From NCBI GenBank assembly GCA_937139365.1, contig CAKZPT010000066.1, positions 1-64,000 on the forward strand: DNA of 64,000 nucleotides. The letters run 5' to 3'. The notes beneath the pieces are model-generated. The model was given only the letters and a program-made list of their open reading frames with translations, was not told the origin of the DNA and searched no databases. Positions 58,529-64,000 of the stretch are shown one piece after another (within the stretch, counting starts at the first letter, position 1; each line of letters opens with the position of its first letter). The stretch comes from an uncultured bacterium (GTDB taxonomy: Bacteria; Verrucomicrobiota; Kiritimatiellia; PWTM01). The position numbers were made by a program, and so were the translations under genes.

Positions 58529-59866
58529 ATGCGAAACCATGAAGACATCGGACGGCGGCATTTTCTGCGGGGGATCGCAGCGGCCGGCGCCGCTGCGGCA
58601 TTTCCCGCCATTGTCCCCTCCTCCGCGCTAGGCAACGCGGCAAGGGCGGCTCCGTCGGGGCGCGTAGGGGTGGCGTTGATTTCCTGCGGCGAGCGCGCAG
58701 GCTACGCGGCGCGCTATCACGGCCACGCAAAGGCGGAGATTGTCGCCGTCTGCGATCCCGTCCAGGAACGACGTGAGAAGGCCGCTCGGCAGTACGGTTG
58801 CCCTGCGATCCGGGACTTCCGCGACGCGTTGGCGCGGAAGGACGTGGATGCGGTGCACATTTCGACGCCAGACCATTGGCACGTGCCGATCGCGCTGATG
58901 GCCGCCGCGGCGGGGAAGGACATGTACATCGAGAAGCCGCTGGGCCTGTGCATCGAGCAATGCCTGGCGGCCCGCGTGATCGTGGATCGACACCGCCGAA
59001 TCGTCCAGTATGGCGCGCAGCAGCGCTCCCTGCAGCACGTCCGAATGGGCCTCGAATTGGCGTTGAACGGCCACATCGGCCGGATCCGCGAACTCTTTGC
59101 GTGGGCACCGCAGGGGGAGTCCGGCGGCAGCGCAGAGCCCGTGCTGCCCGTCCCGCCGGGTTTCGACTACGACCTTTGGCTTGGCCCGGCCCCGCAGGCG
59201 CCGTTTTGCGCCGACCGATGTCTGGGCCGGGGACCGCGAAAGGGCATCTATCACATCCACGACTACTCTATCGGCTTTATCGCCGGCTGGGGCGCCCACC
59301 CGATGGACATGCTTCAATGGTGGGCTGATCACGCCGGTCGTCGCGAAATCCCCGTCCGGTATGAGGGCTCGGGGGCGCTCCCCCTCCATGGCCTCTTCAA
59401 CACCGTGACGCACTGGGACGTCCGAGCCGTATACGCCGACGGCCTGCCTCTACGTTTCATGGACGGCGGGACGGCGGCGCGACTTCGCCCCCACCCGGGT
59501 GTCGAAGGCGACCACGGCACGCTGCTCGTCGGCGAAGAGGGGTGGATCCGCGTGTCCCGCAACGGATGGATGACTTCGCCGCGGTCTCTCATGCAGAGGG
59601 GGCGCGACCCGGGCGAGCGGCGGCTGGAGGTCAGCCCCGACCAAATCGACAATTTCGTGGATGGGGTGCTGTCGCGACGCACGCCGGTGGATGACCTGCA
59701 CTCCGCCATCCGTTCTGACCTCGCCTGCCACCTGTCGGAAATCGCCGTGCGGACCGGCCGCCCCATCCGGTGGGACCCAATCCGCGAAGTTATCGCGGAC
59801 GACGCGGACGCTGCCCGCCTCATGCGCCGCGCCATGCGGGAGCCGTGGGGTCTGCCTTCCCTATGA
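58529..59866 (+). CDS. Gfo/Idh/MocA family oxidoreductase with Tat signal
   Basis: 445 residues from ATG 58529 with GGGAGGT upstream. Twin-arginine signal GRRHFLRGIAAAG and Ala-rich stretch to about 35. The Rossmann strand reads VGVALISCGERAG, where most family members have G-x-G-x-x-G. Then AVCDP, DAVHISTPDHWHVPIALMAAAAGKDMYIEKPLG with the family E-K-P and H residues, and GWGAHPMDMLQWW. NAD(P)-dependent sugar oxidoreductase, probably exported. Coenzyme binding in this variant is less certain. Confidence 0.88.
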   Translation: MRNHEDIGRRHFLRGIAAAGAAAAFPAIVPSSALGNAARAAPSGRVGVALISCGERAGYAARYHGHAKAEIVAVCDPVQERREKAARQYGCPAIRDFRDALARKDVDAVHISTPDHWHVPIALMAAAAGKDMYIEKPLGLCIEQCLAARVIVDRHRRIVQYGAQQRSLQHVRMGLELALNGHIGRIRELFAWAPQGESGGSAEPVLPVPPGFDYDLWLGPAPQAPFCADRCLGRGPRKGIYHIHDYSIGFIAGWGAHPMDMLQWWADHAGRREIPVRYEGSGALPLHGLFNTVTHWDVRAVYADGLPLRFMDGGTAARLRPHPGVEGDHGTLLVGEEGWIRVSRNGWMTSPRSLMQRGRDPGERRLEVSPDQIDNFVDGVLSRRTPVDDLHSAIRSDLACHLSEIAVRTGRPIRWDPIREVIADDADAARLMRRAMREPWGLPSL

Positions 59867-60277
59867 TTGGGGCGAGACCCACAAACTGGGTCCGCCGTCC
59901 GCCTGTCAAAGGGGCGATTCGGGGAGTGGTGGTTTCGCCAACCGGCGGAGGCGTATCGGCGTCGCCAAGAGTGGCCCGGAGATCGGCGTGCGGCGCGTCG
60001 ACCCTCTCGGCCAGATGCGGGCACCGCGGACCGTTTCGCCTCACGACGCCGTCGAGCGCCAGAAACCCTGGCGCGCCATGATTGGCCGAAACCGCGGGAG
60101 GAACCGCCTTCCCCTCCCCGACCGCCGTTGCCGCGCGTGCACAAATCGCGCCGCCCGTGGCGGCGCTGTTTCACACGTTGGGCCGAATGCCTGGCACGAT
60201 CCTGCTATAGGTGCGTGCCGGCTCTGCCGCGGAATCCGTTCTTGTCAACCAGCGGTGGCTCCCGTACATTCGCCCGC
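59867..60277. other. 411-base intergenic region
   Basis: No supportable gene or RNA. It carries the promoter of the FrhB-like gene near its right end. Open frames here are Arg/Pro-rich and without family sequence. Confidence 0.5.
60242..60270 (+). promoter_or_regulatory. sigma70-type promoter, leaderless arrangement before GTG 60278
   Basis: TTGTCA (60242-60247), 17 bases, TACATT (60265-60270), then 7 bases to GTG 60278. No ribosome-binding sequence between. Confidence 0.6.
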
Positions 60278-61675
60278 GTGGGCGGACCGAGCGACCACTT
60301 CGCGGGCGACCCCTACCGCAATGCGGACGGGATCCGTCGGGTCGTTCGCGAGGGGCTGTGTCACCGTTGCGGGGCCTGCATCGGCCTGTGTCCGGTCGGC
60401 ACGTTCACCATTCGTGATGGCTACCCCTACCCCGTCGGCGAATGCATTCGCTGCAACATCTGCGTGCGGGTGTGCTCCGGCCTCGAGGTGGACTACCCCG
60501 CCCTTGGCCGCCTTGTCCACGGCGAGGGCTACCGTTTCGGCCCGCTGACCGGGCCGACGCGGAGCGTGTGGATTGCCCATGCGACCGACCGCGCCATTCG
60601 CGCAGGCGGCGCCAGCGGCGGCGTGGCGACCGGCGCGCTCGCCCACTGGCTTCGGCGGGGCGAGATCCGCGGCGCGATCGTGACGGCCGCCGATCCCAAC
60701 GAGCCGGCCCGCGGCACGGGCTTCGTCGCCCGCACCGTCGAGGAGCTTGGCCGCACGCAGCAGTCCCGGTACACAACCGCGCCGAGTTTCGCCGCGCTCG
60801 CACAGATTCGGGACGAAGACGGCCCCTTCGCCGCCGTCGGCCTCCCCTGCCAGATCCATTCCTTGCGCAAGCGGCAGGCGATGGACCCCCGATGGATCTC
60901 CCGCGTCCCGATCGTCATCGGTCTTCTCTGTCACTACAACCTGCCATGGGAGGTCGTCCGGCTGACGGCCGAGCTCTTTGCGCCGCCCGGCGCTCATCCG
61001 GTGCGTTGCTTCTCCCGCCAGAAGGACGATCGCGGCTGGCCATGCAACACTATGGAGATCCACTACAGCGACGGAAGCGTTCGCCGGAGTCCGTTTTCGC
61101 CCGCGGCAACGTTCAACGTGATCTCCCGTGTAGCGCCGCTTGGTCGATGCCTGTTTTGCTTCGACGCCTGCGCCGAATTCGCGGATTTCTCCGTCGGCGA
61201 CCCATGGATCCGAGGTCCCGACGGCAGATGGAAGTATCATTCGTCCGAGGGCTTCACGCTGGTCTTCATCCAGACCGAACAGGGCGAGCGGCTGTGGCGG
61301 CGGCTGCTGGAGGAGGGCGCGATCGAGGGATTCCAGATTCCCTTTGAGGAATTCCTCGAGAATGGCCAACGCGACATGATCGTCGAAAAAAAGGAGCGGA
61401 CGGCGCTCCGCGTTCGCGTCTGCCGCGCGCTGGGCCGGCCCGTCCCGCGGTACCCGGTTGCACTCCCGCGTACCTCCCCCCGGCAGCTTGTCAGGGAGCT
61501 GCTGTTCTGGGTGACGAGACTGAACACCGTCTCGCAGCGCTGGCAGCGCCTTTTGTTGCGAATCGGCTTCGGTCCGCTTGGTCAATGGCTGTTGCGGCGC
61601 CGGGAGCAAGGACGCGAGCGCGTTGCTCGGCGTCGCGCGCAACGGAAAGCTGGCGCGGCCGCCCCCCGCCGGTGA
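60278..61675 (+). CDS. FrhB/coenzyme F420 hydrogenase beta-subunit family iron-sulfur protein
   Basis: 465 residues from GTG 60278; upstream frame sequence lacks family character. N-terminal two-cluster ferredoxin: C-H-R-C-G-A-C-I-G-L-C-P and C-I-R-C-N-I-C-V-R-V-C. FrhB core: GGASGGVATGALAHWL, VGLPCQIHSLRKRQ and GRCLFCFDACAEFADFSVGDPW. The C-terminal 60 residues are a Arg-rich helix. Family members oxidoreduce flavins, F420 or polysaccharide pyruvyl precursors; PVC genomes usually lack F420, so a role in polysaccharide or ferredoxin-linked chemistry is possible. Confidence 0.85.
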   Translation: MGGPSDHFAGDPYRNADGIRRVVREGLCHRCGACIGLCPVGTFTIRDGYPYPVGECIRCNICVRVCSGLEVDYPALGRLVHGEGYRFGPLTGPTRSVWIAHATDRAIRAGGASGGVATGALAHWLRRGEIRGAIVTAADPNEPARGTGFVARTVEELGRTQQSRYTTAPSFAALAQIRDEDGPFAAVGLPCQIHSLRKRQAMDPRWISRVPIVIGLLCHYNLPWEVVRLTAELFAPPGAHPVRCFSRQKDDRGWPCNTMEIHYSDGSVRRSPFSPAATFNVISRVAPLGRCLFCFDACAEFADFSVGDPWIRGPDGRWKYHSSEGFTLVFIQTEQGERLWRRLLEEGAIEGFQIPFEEFLENGQRDMIVEKKERTALRVRVCRALGRPVPRYPVALPRTSPRQLVRELLFWVTRLNTVSQRWQRLLLRIGFGPLGQWLLRRREQGRERVARRRAQRKAGAAAPRR

Positions 61676-61691
61676 TGCCGCCGGGTCGCGT

Positions 61692-61859
61692 TCAGCCAGC
61701 CCACTGCGACGGCCGCCGCAGGGCCGCGAGCACGGTCGGACGGAGCCGCGCGAACCGCGCTCCCGCCGGCATCGCGCGGCGCCAGCGCACGGCGGGACTC
61801 GGCCATATCCAGCTCGCCGCGGTGGTGGCCGCCGCCTGAACGAACTTGCGCCGCTTCAT
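61692..61859 (-). CDS. 55-residue Tat-signal protein, unassigned
   Basis: Starts ATG 61857-61859 in an ATGA overlap with the amrS stop, which argues for a real coupled gene. Tat-like opening K-R-R-K-F-V-Q-A-A-A, then Arg-rich mature sequence ending RRPSQWAG. Nothing more to infer function; short Tat-type proteins next to amrS genes are worth comparing. Confidence 0.55.
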   Translation of the reverse strand: MKRRKFVQAAATTAASWIWPSPAVRWRRAMPAGARFARLRPTVLAALRRPSQWAG

Positions 61860-62842
61860 CGCCACACCCCCGCCACGGTCTCCGCACAGTACCCGCACGC
61901 CCCGCCCACGATGCGATTCTCCAGCACCGAAAAGCGGAACCGCCGCACCACCGCCCGCCGGCAGGCTGGGCAGAAGGTCGTTTCGCCGTCGGGGATCCGG
62001 ACGTTGCCGGCGTACACGTATCGCAGCCCCTCGGCCAGCCCGATCTCGCGGGCCCGAGAGAGCGCGTCGGGGGGAGTCGGGGGCAGGTGCCGCAACCGGT
62101 ACTGCGGGTAAAACGCCGAGTAGTGCAGCGGGGTGTCCGGCCCCAGAACCCCGTGCACCCAGGCCGCCACTCTCCGGAGGTCCTCGTCCGAATCGTTCAG
62201 TGTGGGGATGACGAGGTTGGTGACCTCCACCCACACGCCCAGCGACTTCATCAATTCGATCGCGCGGAGGATCGGCGCCAGCTCTCCGTCGCACACGTCG
62301 CGGTACCGCGCCTCGCTCATGAACTTCAAGTCGATGTTCGCGGCGTCCATGACGGAGGCCAGCTCGCGCGCGGGCGCCTCGTTAAGGTAAGCCGCCGTGA
62401 CCAGGACACTGCGTACGCCGGCGGTCCGCGCCAACCGGGCGGTGTCGAGCGTGTACTCATACCAACACACCGGCTCGGTGTAGGTGAAGGCGATCGCAGG
62501 GCAACCCTCGCGGCGCGCCAGCCCGACGACCGCCGGGGGCAGGAGAGCGGCCGCATCCACGTCCTCCGGGTTGGCCTGGGAAATCTCCCAGTTCTGGCAG
62601 TTCTTGCAGTGAAGGTTGCAGCCCGCCGTCGCCAGCGAAAGGATCGGTGTCCCCGGCAGGAAGTGGAACAGCGGCTTTTTTTCCATCGGATCCACGTGCA
62701 CCGCGCACGGGAACCCGTAGGTCAACGCGACAAGCCGCCCATCGAGATTCGCCCGGATGCGGCAGTCACCCCGCTCCCCCGGCCCGAGATGGCACTCGCG
62801 CGGGCAGAGCTCGCAGACCACGATGGCCCGTTTATCCCGCAC
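61856..62842 (-). CDS. amrS: AmmeMemoRadiSam system radical SAM enzyme
   Basis: 328 residues from GTG 62840-62842. N-terminal cysteine pattern CELCPRECHLGPGERGDC, then the radical SAM motif C-N-L-H-C-K-N-C-Q-N-W; YTEPVCWYEYTLDT and NIDLKFMSEARY follow, and FCPACRRAVV with CGYC at the end, matching AmrS. Its product chemistry is not settled; usual partners AmrA and AmrB (Memo-like) are not here. TATGTT lies 6 bases before the GTG, a possible leaderless start, with a weak -35. Confidence 0.92.
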   Translation of the reverse strand: MRDKRAIVVCELCPRECHLGPGERGDCRIRANLDGRLVALTYGFPCAVHVDPMEKKPLFHFLPGTPILSLATAGCNLHCKNCQNWEISQANPEDVDAAALLPPAVVGLARREGCPAIAFTYTEPVCWYEYTLDTARLARTAGVRSVLVTAAYLNEAPARELASVMDAANIDLKFMSEARYRDVCDGELAPILRAIELMKSLGVWVEVTNLVIPTLNDSDEDLRRVAAWVHGVLGPDTPLHYSAFYPQYRLRHLPPTPPDALSRAREIGLAEGLRYVYAGNVRIPDGETTFCPACRRAVVRRFRFSVLENRIVGGACGYCAETVAGVWR

Positions 62843-62920
62843 GCTAGCAACATACCTCTACCCCTCCCCGTGCGCCACCCATGCACCCCCTGGTCCGATG
62901 GCCGCGGAGAAGGGGTTGCC

Positions 62921-63583
62921 TCAGGCGTCCTGGAGAAGTTGCCGCGCGTCGAGATGAGGACCCGGAAACAGTTCGGTCAGCGGCGCCGAGGGCCTGCCCT
63001 GAAACAGACCGGCCGCGGCCTCGAAGCCCTCCCGCGGGTAATCCAGCGCCCCCGTCAGCCGCCCGGTGGCGGTGTCCACCACCACAAAACGGAGGTGGCC
63101 CGGCCCCCCGGCCTCCCCCGCGTAATACAAGCGGCAGGCGGCCGGGTCGGCGCGCGACGGATTGCGAGAGTGGATCATGTACTTGACGTACTCGATCAGC
63201 CGGGGATCCAATCCCGCTTCGCAGACGAGGATGCGTTCCACCAGTTCGCGGCGCTCGTACGCCAGATGCATCCGGAAATCGGGGGCCGCGGCCGCGCACG
63301 ACGACTCCATGGCCCGGAATTGCTCCGCGACCTCCTCCTTCCGGTTCGCGCCGTCCGGCACCCACCAGACCGCGAACCGCCGCCCGGGATCGAGGTAGAA
63401 GACCGGCGTATCGATGCGGAAACGCCAGTGGCAGGCGTCGCACTCCACGACGTTCAGCCGATCGGCGAAGATTGCATCGCGCAACTCCGGCTCGTCCGCC
63501 GCGTGGATCACCTCCCGGACCTCGACGCGCATCGGCTCGCCGCATTTCGGACAACGGATGTCGTGCAGACGGGTGCGACTCAT
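62921..63583 (-). CDS. CpXC domain protein
   Basis: 220 residues from ATG 63581-63583; ATG 63601 would add six. Opens with IRCPKCGEPMRVEVREVIHAADEPEL and VVECDACHWRFRID, the two C-x-x-C pairs of the CpXC zinc-ribbon-like domain. The rest (FYLDPGRRFAVWW, MHLAYERRELVERILVCEAGLDPRLIEYVKYMI) matches the family's larger body. Function unknown. Upstream of amrS on the same strand, 79 bases between. Confidence 0.85.
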   Translation of the reverse strand: MSRTRLHDIRCPKCGEPMRVEVREVIHAADEPELRDAIFADRLNVVECDACHWRFRIDTPVFYLDPGRRFAVWWVPDGANRKEEVAEQFRAMESSCAAAAPDFRMHLAYERRELVERILVCEAGLDPRLIEYVKYMIHSRNPSRADPAACRLYYAGEAGGPGHLRFVVVDTATGRLTGALDYPREGFEAAAGLFQGRPSAPLTELFPGPHLDARQLLQDA

Positions 63584-63673
63584 CCCCTCATGATCCGCCA
63601 TCCGTCCCCGCGCGCCAAGCCCCATGGCCTCGGTGGTCGCAGGCATACCGCTGTTCGTCTACCATCGGGATCC

Positions 63674-64000
63674 ATGAACGCCCCCGTCAGCCGCTGGCCC
63701 GGCCAGGCCCCGCCGTCCGTGACGGTCAATGGGGAATCCGTTGCGCCGGAGCGCCTTCGGGAGTCGCTCGACGAGCTTTTGGCCCGCTACCGGGAACACC
63801 TGCCGCCCGCGGAGATCGAGGCATCGCTGCCGGCCATTCGGGAGGACGCCCTCCAGAACGCCATCGAACGCACTCTCCTCCTCCAGACGGCGCGCAAGGT
63901 CTTGTCTTCACGCGAACTGGCCGAGGCCGTGACCGAGGCCCGGCGGCACGTCGAACCGATGCTGGGGCCTGCCGCTGCCGACGGCTCCCACGATCCGCTC
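63674..64000 (+). CDS. SurA-like N-terminal domain protein, cut by the window edge
   Basis: Open from ATG 63674 to the last base, 109 codons. SVTVNGESVAPERLRESLDELLARYREHLPPAEIEASLPAIREDALQNAIERTLLLQTARK is the SurA/PpiC N-terminal helical pattern (an N-G-x-x-V start and the A-L-x-x-x-I-x-R-x-L-L repeat). A parvulin domain would be expected beyond the window. No signal peptide is visible, so it may be cytosolic. TACCAT lies 8 bases before the ATG with no Shine-Dalgarno. Confidence 0.7.
   Translation, partial: MNAPVSRWPGQAPPSVTVNGESVAPERLRESLDELLARYREHLPPAEIEASLPAIREDALQNAIERTLLLQTARKVLSSRELAEAVTEARRHVEPMLGPAAADGSHDPL

Noticed and set aside
59867-60277. N-terminal extension of the FrhB-like frame up to 59867
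   Set aside because: The first 130 codons are Arg/Pro-rich without family sequence, and a promoter ends 7 bases before GTG 60278.
1-64000. CRISPR array, integron, transposon, prophage, replication origin
   Set aside because: No regularly spaced direct repeats, transposase, integrase or DnaA-box cluster was found; most genes are housekeeping.

Overview
This 64-kb, GC-rich window looks like chromosome of an anaerobic Gram-negative bacterium of the PVC superphylum, most likely Verrucomicrobiota/Kiritimatiellota. The Gram-negative part rests on BamD-like, LptE-like, SurA-like and outer-membrane barrel proteins. The PVC part rests on a PEP-CTERM protein, a type III glutamine synthetase, DUF1080/PHP-like and DUF4038 proteins, and several proteins resembling ones I associate with Kiritimatiella and Planctomycetes relatives. 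The anaerobic part rests on a trimeric [FeFe] hydrogenase next to rex. The phylum is an inference; no rRNA gene is present. I see no phage, transposase, CRISPR array or replication origin, so most of this is ordinary housekeeping sequence with some accessory genes.

Layout: 1-6.2 kb holds a broken DUF4038 glycosidase, nadB, an rRNA methyltransferase, bamD-like/lptE and rpsT. 6.2-10.7 kb holds tRNA-Gly, a frameshifted DUF1080/PHP-like gene, mtnA with a class II aldolase, a GspC-like protein and tRNA-Arg. 10.8-20.6 kb is a nitrogen and one-carbon block: type III glutamine synthetase (glnN), a fused homocysteine methyltransferase/methylene-THF reductase, type I glutamine synthetase (glnA) and an enlarged adenylyltransferase (glnE) with N-terminal ACT domains. 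20.6-29.2 kb holds a PEP-CTERM beta-propeller, a MenA-like prenyltransferase, TatD, a DUF187-like glycosidase, a Zn protease, a sodium symporter and an outer-membrane barrel. 29.2-38.3 kb is surface polysaccharide synthesis (two initiating sugar-phosphate transferases, a TagA/WecG glycosyltransferase, a DegT aminotransferase, an epimerase), with a PurF-like gene and a twice-frameshifted gene. 38.4-47.9 kb holds an NAGS-like acetyltransferase and an electron-bifurcating [FeFe] hydrogenase operon, divergent from rex and a run of tightly coupled regulatory genes (DRTGG, CBS-ATPase, DRTGG, PHP). 48-49.5 kb holds arsC without its normal stop, tRNA-Pro and tmRNA. 49.5-56.3 kb is one long minus-strand run (leuB-asd-GH16-surA-pdxA-rsmA-MBL hydrolase). 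56.4-64 kb holds an AraC regulator, a sugar isomerase and oxidoreductase, an FrhB-like iron-sulfur protein, amrS with a tiny Tat-signal ORF, a CpXC protein and the start of a SurA-like protein.

Four cross-cutting observations stand out. (1) Several genes have a sigma70-type -35/-10 pair placed so that transcription should begin at or within a few bases of the start codon (leaderless mRNA), alongside genes with ordinary Shine-Dalgarno leaders. (2) Three accessory genes (DUF4038, DUF1080/PHP-like and the gene at 32.5 kb) carry one nonsense change and three single-base deletions, and arsC has lost its stop, while the housekeeping genes are intact. (3) glnE carries what looks like two ACT domains, beside a glnA that keeps the adenylylation tyrosine and has a sigma54-like upstream element. 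(4) The hydrogenase locus couples redox sensing by Rex with two separate HATPase modules. No piece is clearly an undescribed system; the GlnE fusion, the leaderless promoters and the hydrogenase regulatory run are the best candidates for follow-up.
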